Positions 34,855 to 46,076 of a DNA stretch of 64,000 nucleotides are shown piece after piece. Origin of the DNA: DASRIA01 sp963768885 (GTDB taxonomy: Bacteria; Actinomycetota; Thermoleophilia; Solirubrobacterales; JBBDJG01). The stretch is from contig CAVYJN010000006.1 of the NCBI GenBank assembly GCA_963768885.1, forward strand, positions 372,001 to 436,000. Direction: 5' to 3'. Every line of letters starts with the position of its first letter. The first letter of the stretch is position 1. A program made the translations under genes and the position numbers. The notes beneath the pieces are model-generated. The model saw only the letters and a program-made list of their open reading frames with translations. It searched no databases and was not told the origin of the DNA.

Positions 34855-35304
34855 TTGAACGTCCAGTCGACCCCAACGTCCGTACTGATAGTCGCTCATC
34901 GCACGGCCGCGACCCCGCGCCTGCTGGAGGCGGTCCGCGACCGGGCGCAGCGGGGGCCGTGCGCCTTCATGCTGGTGGTTCCGCGTGGATACTGGGATCC
35001 GGACACCGAGGAGGCGGCGCTCGTGGTCGAACTCGCGGTCCCACTCCTCGAGGAGGCGGCCGGCGGGCATGTCGAGGCGGTGATCGGAGACGCCGATCCG
35101 CTCGTCGCCGTGAAGCAGGTGCTCGAGCGGACGCGTTTCGAGGAGGTGATCGTCTCGACGCTGCCGGAGCGGGTCTCGCATTGGCTGCGACGCGACCTGC
35201 CACGACGCGTCGCGCAGCTCGGCATCCCGGTCACGGTCGTGACCGCCAAGCAGTCGAGCCGCGAGATCACCTCCGGCACGGGCGGCGACGAAGGCCACCG
35301 CTGA
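34855..35304 (+). CDS. Usp-like small nucleotide-binding-fold protein
   Basis: 149 residues from TTG 34855. The Rossmann-like pattern TSVLIVAHRTAATPRLLEAVRDRA, FMLVVPRG, VELAVPLLEEAAGGHVEAVIGDADPLVAV, FEEVIVSTLPERVSHWLRRDLPRRVAQLGIPVTVV resembles UspA proteins but lacks the classic G-x2-G-x9-GS ATP loop, so it may be an ATP-independent relative. Divergent from hpf (137-nt gap between starts), suggesting shared control. Confidence 0.68.
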   Translation: MNVQSTPTSVLIVAHRTAATPRLLEAVRDRAQRGPCAFMLVVPRGYWDPDTEEAALVVELAVPLLEEAAGGHVEAVIGDADPLVAVKQVLERTRFEEVIVSTLPERVSHWLRRDLPRRVAQLGIPVTVVTAKQSSREITSGTGGDEGHR

Positions 35305-35314
35305 GCGGTGCGGC

Positions 35315-35473
35315 TGCGTCGAGGTCGTCTATGGCGTGCCGCTGCGCTTCGGCCGCGAGGCCGCCGAGTCATGGGATCGCCACCAGCTGGTGGCTGACAC
35401 GATCTACGCGGAGATCCGGCGTCTCTACGGGGAGCGTTCGGTTGGCATCGGCAAGCCGGCTTCAGTGCCGTAG
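35315..35473 (+). pseudogene. C-terminal gene remnant, possibly PlsC-like acyltransferase
   Basis: A 52-codon open segment ending at TAG 35473 has protein-like content (VEVVYGVPLRFGREAAESW, LVADTIYAEIRRLYGE) but no start codon. The V-x-YG-x-PLRF pattern followed by an amphipathic helix is like the C-terminus of 1-acylglycerol-3-phosphate acyltransferases. I read it as the tail of a deleted gene left between the Usp-like and hemerythrin genes. Identification is tentative. Confidence 0.35.
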
Positions 35474-35478
35474 GAGTT

Positions 35479-35544
35479 TGCGTAGTTAACCCGGCCCGCC
35501 TTGCGGGCTTGCCCACGATGCGTGGGGGTTCGCGGCATTGCATG
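35479..35544 (+). promoter_or_regulatory. Candidate island promoter for the hemerythrin gene, with two hairpins
   Basis: Box TGCGTAGTTAAC starts at 35479; GATG begins at 35517 (39th base). Two perfect 6-3-6 inverted repeats occupy the same stretch: GCCCGC/GCGGGC (35494-35508) and CCCACG/CGTGGG (35512-35526). A 17-nt spacer ends at TGCATG (35539-35544), followed by 32 nt and GTG 35577. Confidence 0.4.
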
Positions 35545-35576
35545 ATCGTTGCCCTCAAGCGAGCAGAAGGAGCGCC

Positions 35577-36047
35577 GTGGCTGAGAACGGGCAAAGACCG
35601 ACGGAAGCGTTTCGCGAGGAGCACCGCCATCTCGTCGCGCATGTGGATCAGATCCGCGCTGCGGGCGGCGAGGTCGTCGACCTGGCCCCGGAGGAGCGCG
35701 AGGCGCTGGTCGGCCGCATCCTCGAGTTCCTGCGCAAGACACTCGTCCCTCATGCGGAGTGGGAGGAGCAGGTGCTGTACGCCGCCGTGGGCAAGTTGCT
35801 CGGAAATACCGCGGCGACGGCGACGATGTCGCGCGATCACGTCGCGATCCGAAGGATGATCGACGCGCTCGCGGAAGCCGACCCCTCGAACGTCACGCGC
35901 CTGCAGGAGCTCCTGTACGGCTTGCACGCGCTGATCCTCGTGCACTTCGAGAAGGAGGAGGAGGTCTATCTCCCGCTGCTCGATACGCAGCCGGACCTGG
36001 CGGAGCGGGTCGTCGCGCAGATCGGCAGCTCGACCAAGGCGGGCTGA
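35577..36047 (+). CDS. Hemerythrin HHE-domain protein
   Basis: 156 residues from GTG 35577, preceded by AGAAGGAG. Four-helix HHE domain with metal ligands in order: FREEHRHLVAHVDQI, LVPHAEWEEQVLY, MSRDHVAIRRMID and LHALILVHFEKEEEVYLPLLD. Such di-iron proteins bind O2 or NO or act as oxygen/iron sensors in the cytosol, fitting a hypoxia island. The downstream phosphoribosyltransferase-hydrolase gene begins 12 nt later, so cotranscription is likely. Confidence 0.88.
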   Translation: MAENGQRPTEAFREEHRHLVAHVDQIRAAGGEVVDLAPEEREALVGRILEFLRKTLVPHAEWEEQVLYAAVGKLLGNTAATATMSRDHVAIRRMIDALAEADPSNVTRLQELLYGLHALILVHFEKEEEVYLPLLDTQPDLAERVVAQIGSSTKAG

Positions 36048-36059
36048 GCGAGCAGCGGC

Positions 36060-37454
36060 ATGGCGTGGGCATATGCGAATGCCGCCGGTCCCCTCTACCG
36101 GGACCGCGCAGACGCCGGACGAGCGCTCGCGTCCCGGCTCCAGGGTCTGGCGGACGAGCGGCCGGTGGTCGTGGGGCTGCCCCGCGGCGGTGTGCCGGTC
36201 GCCTATGAGGTAGCCGCCGCCCTCGGGGCGCCGCTGGACATCGTGGTGGTCCGCAAGCTCGGGGCTCCGCTTCATGCCGAGCTCGGGATGGGCGCCGTCG
36301 GCGAGGGCGGGGTGCGCGTCGTGAACGAGGAGGTCGTCCGCGCTCTCGGCGTCACTCCCGAGGAGTTCGAGGAGGTGTCGGCGCGCGAGCAGGCGGAGCT
36401 CGAGCGACGGACCGCCCTCTACCGCGGCGACCGGTCGCCCGTCCCCGTGGAGGGTCGCACGGTGATCCTCGTCGACGACGGCATCGCGACGGGCTTCACG
36501 GCGATCGCCGGGGCCCGCGCGCTTCGCAGTCGCGGCGCGGCGCGGGTGGTGCTCGCGGTCCCCGTCGGACCGCCGGGCGCGGCGGGGCGCTTTGCCGGCG
36601 AGGTGGACGAGTTCGTCTGCCTCGATGCCCCGGAATGGTTCTTCGCGGTCGGCGCCTGCTACGAGCACTTCGGACAGACCGGCGACGACGAGGTGCGGAC
36701 GCTGCTCGAACGGGCACACGGCATCGCGGGCGCCGAGGATCACGCGGCGCGCGGGCAGCCCCGCGCGGTCGGCGCGCGCCCCGTCGGCGGGGTCGACTGG
36801 AACCAGGTGCGCCATCGCGACGTCGACATTCCGGCAGGGCGTGCGCGGCTCACCGGAGACCTGCGCCTGCCCCCGGTGCCGGCGGGTCTCGTGATCTTCG
36901 CCCACGGGAGCGGGTCGAGCAGGCTCAGCCCGCGGAACATGCAGGTCGCGGCCGCGCTCACCGCGGCCGGCTTTGCGACGTTGCTGTTCGACCTGCTCAC
37001 GGAAGCCGAGGCGCAGGACCGACGGAACGTCTTCGACATCGCGCTGCTCGCGGAGCGGCTCGCGGCAGCCACGCGCTGGGCCCGGCAGGACGCGGAGCTC
37101 CACCCCCTGCCGCTCGGCTACTTCGGGGCCTCCACGGGCGCGGCGGCGGCCCTCTGCGCCGCCGCCGACATGAACGGCGACATCCGCGCGGTGGTCTCCC
37201 GCGGCGGGCGCCCGGACCTGGCCGCGCCGCGCCTGCACGAGGTCACCGCTGCGACGCTGCTGATCGTGGGAGGCGCCGACGAGGTCGTGCTCGAGCTCAA
37301 CGAGCAGGCGCTGGCCGCGCTGCGCTGCACGAAGGAGCTCGCGCTGGTCCCGGGCGCGACGCATCTCTTCGAGGAACCGGGGGCGCTCGAGCAGGTGGCG
37401 GCGCTGGCAGCGGGCTGGTTCGCCCGGCACCTCCTCTCCGCTTCCAATTTATAG
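36060..37454 (+). CDS. Phosphoribosyltransferase / alpha-beta hydrolase fusion (Rv0571c-like)
   Basis: 464 residues. Residues 1-220 are a type I phosphoribosyltransferase (DERPVVVGLPRGGVPVAYEVAAAL, LDIVVVRKLGAP, PRPP loop VILVDDGIATGFTAIAG). Residues 240-464 are a dienelactone-hydrolase-like domain: oxyanion segment FAHGSGSSRLSPRN, nucleophile elbow GASTG, acid in VGGADEVV and histidine in GATHLFEEPG. The same fusion, Rv0571c, is in the DosR regulon. Substrates are unknown for both halves; base salvage plus ester hydrolysis is the generic expectation. Confidence 0.88.
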   Translation: MAWAYANAAGPLYRDRADAGRALASRLQGLADERPVVVGLPRGGVPVAYEVAAALGAPLDIVVVRKLGAPLHAELGMGAVGEGGVRVVNEEVVRALGVTPEEFEEVSAREQAELERRTALYRGDRSPVPVEGRTVILVDDGIATGFTAIAGARALRSRGAARVVLAVPVGPPGAAGRFAGEVDEFVCLDAPEWFFAVGACYEHFGQTGDDEVRTLLERAHGIAGAEDHAARGQPRAVGARPVGGVDWNQVRHRDVDIPAGRARLTGDLRLPPVPAGLVIFAHGSGSSRLSPRNMQVAAALTAAGFATLLFDLLTEAEAQDRRNVFDIALLAERLAAATRWARQDAELHPLPLGYFGASTGAAAALCAAADMNGDIRAVVSRGGRPDLAAPRLHEVTAATLLIVGGADEVVLELNEQALAALRCTKELALVPGATHLFEEPGALEQVAALAAGWFARHLLSASNL

Positions 37455-37540
37455 CGCAGGGGGGGCTTGCGGCAAGCCCCGGGTCGTGCCGCATAATCGC
37501 CGGCCGAAGCGCCAGAACCTACGGAAATGGGAGTAGCGAA

Positions 37541-39084
37541 ATGCGTGTGTCGACGTACGGGTCGCGCGGGGACGTGGAACCGACCGAGCATGCGGTGGTG
37601 ATCGCCGGAGGAGGTCCGACGGGGCTGATGTTGGCGGGCGAGTTGGCGTTGGCGGGGGTCGACGTCGCCATTGTCGAGCGGCGCGCCGGCCAGGATCTCC
37701 CCGGCGTCGCGCGCAGGCGGTCTGCACTCACGCACCATCGAGGTTCTCGATCAGCGCGGAATCGCCGATCGGTTCCTCTCGCAGGGACAGGTGGCCCAGG
37801 TCCAGGGCTTCGCCGGGAGCCGGTTGGACATCAGCGACTTTCCCACCCGGCATCCCTACGGGCTCGGGCTGTGGCAGAACCACATCGAGCGCATACTGGC
37901 CGGCTGGGTCGGCGAGCTGGCGGTGCCGATCTATCGCGGACGTCGAGGTGACCGGTTTCGCGCAGGACGACACCGGCGTCGACGTCGAGCTGTCCGACGG
38001 CCAGTCGCTGCGGGCGGAATATCTCGTCGGGTGCGACGGAGGACGCAGTCTGATCCGCAAAGCAGCCGGCATCGAGTTCCCCGGGTGGGATCCGACGACC
38101 AGCAGCCCTGATCGCCGAGGTCGAGATGGCCGAGGAGCCGGAATTGGGCATCCGACCGACGCCCTCGGCATCCATGCCTTCGGCAGGTTGGAGTACGAGA
38201 TCCGCGACGGCGAGGTGGTCTACAAGGATGAGGGACCGGTACGGGTCATGGTGACCGAAGAGCACGTCGGAGCCACGAGCGAACCCACCCTGCGCGATCT
38301 CAGCGAGGCGCTCATCGCCGTATACGGGACCGATTACGGGATCCACAGTCCCACCTGGATCTCCAGGTTCACCGATATGACCCGGCAGGCCGCGTCCTAC
38401 CGCGACAGACGGGTGCTGCTGGCCGGCGACGCCGCACACGTGCATTCCCCGGTCGGTGGACAGGGCCTCAACACCGGTGTGCAGGATGCGGTGAATCTGG
38501 GGTGGAAGCTGGCCCAGGTGGTCAACCGGACATCGCCGGAAAGCCTCCTGGATACCTACCACGCCGAGCGCCACCCGGTCGCCGCCCGCGTGCTGCGCAA
38601 CACGATGGCGCAAGTCGCGCTCAGCCGCCCGCCGACGAGCGCATCGAAGGCCTTGCGCGACACCGTGTCCGAGCTGCTGAGCATGGACGAGCCGCGCAAG
38701 CGGTTCGCCGCGATGTTGTCCGGTCTGGACATTCATTACGACCTCGGCGAGGGACACCCGCTGCTCGGACGCCGCATGCCCGATCTCGACCTGGTCACCG
38801 CCAACGGCCCGCTGCGGGTCTTCACCCTGCTGCACGATGCCCGGCCGGTGCTGCTCAACCTCGGTGAGCCCGGCGGCTTCGACATCACTCCATGGGCAGA
38901 TCGGGTTCAGTTGATCGACGCCAAATACGTTGGCACGTGGGAGCTTCCGGCACTCGGGGCGGTCACTGCTCCCACCGCCGTGTTGATTCGGCCCGACGGA
39001 TATGTGGCCTGGGTGGGAGGCCCAGCCCAGGTGGGGCTCACCGACGCGCTGACCACCTGGTTCGGACCGCCTGCTGCGGCGTAG
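37541..39084 (+). pseudogene. FAD-dependent aromatic monooxygenase, frameshifted
   Basis: A PHBH-type hydroxylase (FAD motif VVIAGGGPTGLMLAGELALAGVDVAIVER; GDAAHVHSPVGGQGLNTGVQDAVNLGWKL in the second FAD site; C-terminal thioredoxin-like domain ending TTWFGPPAAA). It is split over several frames: breaks near 37715, 37945, 38105 and 38165, after which the frame is intact to TAG 39084. About 510 residues if repaired. Codons here are less extreme in GC than neighbours, suggesting acquisition. Such enzymes hydroxylate phenolic or polyketide substrates. No role in the island is apparent. Upstream is an AT-rich TTTATAG stretch. Confidence 0.75.
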
Positions 39085-39103
39085 CTCATTCTGTTGGGAG
39101 GCC

Positions 39104-40534
39104 TCAGCCCTTCACCACACCGAGCGGATGCAGCTGTGCGACGCGCGCGGCCAGGCCGGCGCGCTCGACGACGGACACGACCTCTTCGACCTCCTTGTAG
39201 GCGAACGGCGCCTCCTCCGCCAGCCCCCGGTTCGAGGGACACCGCACGACGATCCCCTGCTGCACGAGCTCACGCCGCAGCTCCGCGCCCCCGATCCGCT
39301 TGCGCGCGGCGGTGCGGCTCATTCGCCGTCCGGCGCCGTGGCAGGTCGTGCCGAAAGAGCGCTCCATCGCGCCCCGCTGCCCGGCCAGCACGAAGCTGCT
39401 CGTGCCCATGCTGCCGGGTATGAACACCGGCTGCCCGACCTCCCGGTAGGCGACCGGTATCTCCGGCGACCCGGCGGGGAACGCGCGCGTCGCGCCCTTC
39501 CGGTGGACGCACACCTCACGCCCGCCGTGGCGCTCGATCTTCGCGACGTTGTGCGCGACGTCGTAAACCTGCCGCGTACCGGCTGCGGCTTCGGCCCCCA
39601 TCACCGACTGCACCGCGCGGCGCACGGCATCCGCGATCGCATGCCGGTTCGCCCAGGCGAAGTTCGCGGCGGCGGCCATCGCGCCCATGTAAGCGCGGCC
39701 CTCGGGCGACGAAAGCGGCGCACAGGCGAGCTGGCGGTCCGGCAGCGTGATCCGATAGCGCACGAGCGCCGCGTCCATGCGCCGCAGGAAGTCGGTGCAG
39801 ACCTGGTGCCCGAGGCCACGGGAGCCCGAGTGGATCAACACGGTTGCCTGCCCCTCGCGCAAGCCGAACGCCGCGGCCGCCACCGGGTCGAACACCCGCC
39901 CCACCCGCTGCAGCTCGATGAAGTGGTTGCCGGAGCCCGCCGTGCCGAGCTGGCTGCTGCCGCGCAGGTGCGCCCGTTCGGACACGCCCGCCGGGTCCGC
40001 TCCGGCAAGGCATCCATGGGACTCCGTGAACTCGATGTCTTGCTCGGTGCCGACGGCGTGGTCCTCGACCAGGGCGCGCGGACCGCTCCGCAGCACACGG
40101 TCGAGCTGCGGCCGTGTGAGCGACAGACGCCCGCCGCGCCCGACACCGGCCGGCACGGCCCGGGAGATCTCGTGGACGAGGGCCTCGCGCCGTTCGCCGA
40201 GCTCGTTCGCCCCGAGCGGAAGGGCCAGCAGCCGCACGCCGCAGTTGATGTCGTAGCCGACGCCGCCGGGGGACACGACGCCGTCCGGCAGCTCGATCGC
40301 GGCGACGCCGCCGACCGGGAAGCCGTACCCCTCGTGGATGTCGGGCATCGCAAGCGCGGCCTCCACGATGCCGGGGAGGGTCGCGACGTTCTCGAGCTGC
40401 TCCAGCGACCGGTCCTGCTTGATCGCGTCGAGCTGCTCGCGCGAGCAGAACACGCGCGCCGGCACGCGCATGTCCTTGCGCGCGGCGGCGGGCACCTCCC
40501 AGAGCGTCTCGTCGAGGCGCCGCAGCTCAGACAT
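39104..40534 (-). CDS. rtcB: RtcB RNA ligase
   Basis: 476 residues with the full RtcB signature: MPDIHEGYGFPVGGVAA, SPGGVGYDINCGVRLL (metal-binding Asp and Cys), GTAGSGNHFIELQ, HSGSRGLGHQV, HRKGATRAFPAG and the guanylylated histidine in TTCHGAGRRMSRTAA. RtcB joins 2',3'-cyclic phosphate or 3'-phosphate ends to 5'-OH RNA using GTP and Mn2+, repairing tRNA or rRNA cleaved by stress nucleases. Its start overlaps the archease stop by 8 nt. The M. tuberculosis homologue Rv2631 is DosR-regulated. Confidence 0.95.
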   Translation of the reverse strand: MSELRRLDETLWEVPAAARKDMRVPARVFCSREQLDAIKQDRSLEQLENVATLPGIVEAALAMPDIHEGYGFPVGGVAAIELPDGVVSPGGVGYDINCGVRLLALPLGANELGERREALVHEISRAVPAGVGRGGRLSLTRPQLDRVLRSGPRALVEDHAVGTEQDIEFTESHGCLAGADPAGVSERAHLRGSSQLGTAGSGNHFIELQRVGRVFDPVAAAAFGLREGQATVLIHSGSRGLGHQVCTDFLRRMDAALVRYRITLPDRQLACAPLSSPEGRAYMGAMAAAANFAWANRHAIADAVRRAVQSVMGAEAAAGTRQVYDVAHNVAKIERHGGREVCVHRKGATRAFPAGSPEIPVAYREVGQPVFIPGSMGTSSFVLAGQRGAMERSFGTTCHGAGRRMSRTAARKRIGGAELRRELVQQGIVVRCPSNRGLAEEAPFAYKEVEEVVSVVERAGLAARVAQLHPLGVVKG

Positions 40535-40925
40535 CGAGCACGACCGTGGCGCGCCATCCGCGATCGACCGGCTCGAAGGCCAGGCGATGATAGGTCGCCG
40601 CCTTCACGAGATGCGGCGGGGATGCGGCGCCGAACCCGACGGTTGCGCGAAGCGTCCCGTCCGTGAGCTCGATCCGTTCGGCCGCGCGTGGGACGAGGCC
40701 TTCGACCTCCGCGAGGAACGCCAGCTCGCCGATCCACTCGGCCAGCAGCGCCGCGCGGTCGTCGGCCGTCACCTCGATCTGCCGGTGCGTCGCGGTCGCG
40801 CTGCGCGCCTCGCCGTCCCCGAGCAGCTCTCCCAGGGCGGCGGCGGCTTCCGCGAAGACGCCCTCCGGGGTCGAGGCCTCCAGCTCGAGCTCGACCTCAC
40901 CCGTGTGGTCTCGCCACCGGTACAC
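40527..40925 (-). CDS. Archease (RtcB cofactor)
   Basis: 132 residues from GTG 40925. Archease pattern: YRWRDHTGEVELELEASTPEGVFAEAAAALGELLGD near the N-terminus (family motif DHTAD-like), LLAEWIGELAFLAEVEGLVPR in the middle and HLVKAATYHRLAFEP near the C-terminus, where the conserved K and H lie. Archease promotes RtcB guanylylation and multiple turnover. Lies between dodecin (6 nt) and rtcB (8-nt overlap), so the three form one operon. Confidence 0.88.
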   Translation of the reverse strand: MYRWRDHTGEVELELEASTPEGVFAEAAAALGELLGDGEARSATATHRQIEVTADDRAALLAEWIGELAFLAEVEGLVPRAAERIELTDGTLRATVGFGAASPPHLVKAATYHRLAFEPVDRGWRATVVLDV

Positions 40926-40931
40926 GCGTCC

Positions 40932-41132
40932 TCATTCGAGGATGAACGTGACCTTCAGATCCACCCTGAAGCCCGTGATCTTGCCGTTGTCGATCATCAC
41001 GTTCTGTTCCTTCACCCACGCCCCGCTGATGTTGCGCACCGTTTCGCTCGCCTTGGCGATCCCCTGCCGGACGGCATCCTCGAAGCTGTCCCCGGATGTC
41101 GCTGTGATCTCGGTGACCTTTGCTACGGACAT
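40932..41132 (-). CDS. Dodecin flavin-binding protein
   Basis: 66 residues, exact dodecin size; ATG 41132 follows AAGGGAG. Sequence SVAKVTEITATSGDSFEDAVRQGIAKASETVRNISGAWV, with the flavin-stacking tryptophan in GAWVKEQ, and the final strand ITGFRVDLKVTFILE. Dodecins form hollow dodecamers storing flavin or CoA and protecting against photo- or redox damage. First gene of the dodecin-archease-rtcB operon, itself divergent from the broken ATPase gene. Confidence 0.93.
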   Translation of the reverse strand: MSVAKVTEITATSGDSFEDAVRQGIAKASETVRNISGAWVKEQNVMIDNGKITGFRVDLKVTFILE

Positions 41133-41196
41133 GACGTGTCTCCCTTGGAGTTGGAGGATTGAGTCACCGATTCTCGGGCGGCCGCGCGGAGTCGGG

Positions 41197-41263
41197 CATC
41201 GGGGATTGGCCGACGCCGGCATCGTAGAAACCCCCGATGGGGCGGATGCGCGCCGGGTCTAGG
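41197..41263. promoter_or_regulatory. Divergent promoter region with CATCGGGG/CCCCGATG repeat
   Basis: CATCGGGG (41197-41204) and CCCCGATG (41232-41239) are inverted copies. The right copy belongs to CCGATGG followed by a 17-nt spacer and TCTAGG (41258-41263), a plausible plus-strand promoter 46 nt before the ATPase ATG. The left copy faces dodecin, reading CCCCGATGCC on the minus strand. No TA(A/C)GTA box was found at the expected distance. Confidence 0.35.
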
Positions 41264-41309
41264 CTGACGCGGACCGTGCCCCCGGGACCCGATAGCTGAT
41301 GCCCAGGGG

Positions 41310-44057
<2,748 letters not shown>

Positions 44058-44064
<7 letters not shown>

Positions 44065-44122
44065 TTTCCGCCGACGCGGCGGCGGAGGAACGCCGATGGC
44101 GCGTGGGTTCGCGCCGGATACC
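44058..44122 (+). promoter_or_regulatory. Island promoter, best example, driving the site-2 protease gene
   Basis: Box TAAGTAGTTTCC (44058-44069), 17 nt, GGAAC (44087-44091), CCGATGG (44093-44099; GATG at the 38th base), 17 nt after GATGG, -10-like GATACC (44117-44122), then 8 nt to ATG 44131. No Shine-Dalgarno: probably leaderless. Every block and spacing recurs at 46857-46921. The box overlaps the stop codon of the upstream ATPase. Confidence 0.55.
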
Positions 44123-44130
44123 TTCTTCCC

Positions 44131-45300
44131 ATGCCGGGCAGCATCAGGGTCGCACGAGTGGCCGGGATCCCGATCGGGATCCACCCGTTGTGGTTCGCCG
44201 TCGTGGCCCTGATCACCTGGAGCCTGGGGGAGGCCTACTACCCCGAGGTGATCGAGGGCATCGCGCCGCTCGCGGCATACGCGCTCGGCCTCGCGAGCGC
44301 CCTGCTGCTGTTCGCAAGCGTCCTGTTGCACGAGCTCGGGCACGCGCTGGTCGCCCGCCGCTACGGCATCAGGATCGACGAGATCGACCTGTGGCTCCTG
44401 GGAGGAGTGGCCGTCATGCGCGACGGCGCGCGCCGGCCCCGGGAGGAGCTGCGGTTCGCGCTGGCCGGCCCGGCCGTGACCGTCGTCGTCGCGATCGTGT
44501 GCGGCGCGCTCGCGCTGCTGCTCTCGTACACGCAGCTGACCGCGGCGCAGGCGCTGCTCGAGTACCAGGCGGTGGTCAACGTCGCGATCGTCGCCTTCAA
44601 CCTGCTGCCCGCCTTCCCGCTCGACGGGGGCCGCGTGGCGCGGGCGCTGCTGTGGTCGCGCAAGGGCGACAAGGTCGCCGCCACGGCGGTCGCCGCGGCG
44701 GTCGGCCGGGTCTTCGCGGTCGGGTTCATCGCGCTGGGGGCCATCGCGATCGCGGCCGGTGTCCCCACCGGGTTCTGGTTCGCGCTGATCGGGCTGTTCC
44801 TGCTGCTCGCCTCGCGCGCTGAGCTCCAGCAGGCCCGTATCCAGGAGATCTTCGCCGGCCGGCGCGCGGAACAGCTGATCTCGCATCCCGCGGTGGTGCT
44901 GCCCGGCGATCTGACCGTGGAGGAGGCGATCCGCGACTACTTCGTGCCGCTCGGGTACACGGCCTTCCCGGTCGCCGATCTGTCGGGGCGGCCCGTCGGC
45001 CTGCTGTCCCTCGGCAGGGTGCAGCGGGTCCCGGCGGCGGAGCGGTCGAGGGTGCGCGTCGCGGACCTCGCGGACCGGGACCCGGACCTGTTCGTCGGGC
45101 AGGACGAGGACGTGGCGGAGGTGCTCGGGCGGCCCGCGTTCGTGCGCGTCGGCCGGGCGATCGTCGTCGGCCCCTCCGGCGAGGCGAGCGGCCTGCTCTC
45201 GATCACCGATGTGGAGCGGGCGGTGCGCGCGACCGTGCTCGCGCCCGGCGGGAACGGCAACCGCGCAGACACCCGCCCGGTCCGCAGCGCGAAGCGCTAG
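44131..45300 (+). CDS. Site-2 protease with C-terminal CBS pair (Rv2625c-like)
   Basis: 389 residues. Membrane metalloprotease core: helix LLLFASVLLHELGHALVARRYG with zinc motif HELGH near residues 70-74, LLGGVAVM, and third motif NLLPAFPLDGGRVARALLW; about six transmembrane helices. Residues about 250-375 form a CBS pair (AVVLPGDLTVEEAIRDYFVPLGYTAFPVADLSGRPVGLL, GLLSITDVERAV) likely sensing adenine nucleotides. Such proteases cut membrane anti-sigma factors or other substrates. Rv2625c, with the same layout, is in the DosR regulon. First gene of a six-gene plus-strand run to 48424. Confidence 0.9.
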   Translation: MPGSIRVARVAGIPIGIHPLWFAVVALITWSLGEAYYPEVIEGIAPLAAYALGLASALLLFASVLLHELGHALVARRYGIRIDEIDLWLLGGVAVMRDGARRPREELRFALAGPAVTVVVAIVCGALALLLSYTQLTAAQALLEYQAVVNVAIVAFNLLPAFPLDGGRVARALLWSRKGDKVAATAVAAAVGRVFAVGFIALGAIAIAAGVPTGFWFALIGLFLLLASRAELQQARIQEIFAGRRAEQLISHPAVVLPGDLTVEEAIRDYFVPLGYTAFPVADLSGRPVGLLSLGRVQRVPAAERSRVRVADLADRDPDLFVGQDEDVAEVLGRPAFVRVGRAIVVGPSGEASGLLSITDVERAVRATVLAPGGNGNRADTRPVRSAKR

Positions 45301-45324
45301 AAAGCAAGGCAAGGGAAGCGCGGC

Positions 45325-46074
45325 TTGGACGCGGAGACCCTCGCCTGGATCCTCGCCGCGGGCGCGGCCACCGGGTTGGGGGGCGTCGCCCTGCTCGCGT
45401 TCAGGCGACCGTCCCAGGCGCTGCTCGACAGGCTGCTCGGCTTCACCGCCGGAGTGATGCTGGCGGCCACCGCGTTCAGCCTGCTGGTGCCGGCGCTCGA
45501 CCGGGGCAGCGTTGCCGAGGTGCTCGCCGGCTTCGCGCTCGGCAGCGGCTTCGTCGCCGTGCTGGATGCGCGCGTCCCGCATGCCCATGCCCGCTTCCAC
45601 GAGCACGGCCGGCGGGCGGCCGAGGAGTACGAGGCGCGGGCGCGCGCCCGCCTGCTGCTCGCCGCGCTCACGATCCACAACATTCCCGAGGGACTCGCGG
45701 TCGGCCTCGCGTTCGCCGCGGGCGGGAACGAGCTGGGGATCCCGCTGGCGCTCGCGATCGGCATCCAGAACATCCCCGAGGGCTTCGCCGCCGCGGCGCC
45801 GCTGCTCGCCGCGGGGACCAAGCCGCGGTCGGCGGCGCTGGTCGCGGCGGCCACGGGCGCCGTCGAGCCGCCCGCGGCGATCTTGGCGTTCGCGGCGTTC
45901 GATCTCGCGAGCGGCATGCTGGCCGCCGGTCTCGGCTTTGCGGCCGGCGCGATGCTCTACGTGATCGTCGACGAGCTGATCCCCGAGAGCCACGCGCGCG
46001 GGGGCGAGCTGGGCGCCTCCGTGGCGCTGATGGCAGGCTTCATGCTGATGCTGGCCCTCGACAACGCCTTCTGA
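45325..46074 (+). CDS. ZIP-family divalent metal transporter
   Basis: 249 residues, TTG start. Eight predicted helices with the binuclear metal centre motifs LTIHNIPEGLAVGLAFAAGG (helix 4) and AIGIQNIPEGFAAAAPLLAAG (helix 5), and a histidine-containing loop (DARVPHAHARFHEHGRR). ZIPs move Zn2+, Fe2+ or Mn2+ into the cytosol. Lies 24 nt after the site-2 protease and 2 nt before the HAD gene, so cotranscribed. Confidence 0.9.
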   Translation: MDAETLAWILAAGAATGLGGVALLAFRRPSQALLDRLLGFTAGVMLAATAFSLLVPALDRGSVAEVLAGFALGSGFVAVLDARVPHAHARFHEHGRRAAEEYEARARARLLLAALTIHNIPEGLAVGLAFAAGGNELGIPLALAIGIQNIPEGFAAAAPLLAAGTKPRSAALVAAATGAVEPPAAILAFAAFDLASGMLAAGLGFAAGAMLYVIVDELIPESHARGGELGASVALMAGFMLMLALDNAF

Positions 46075-46076
46075 GC

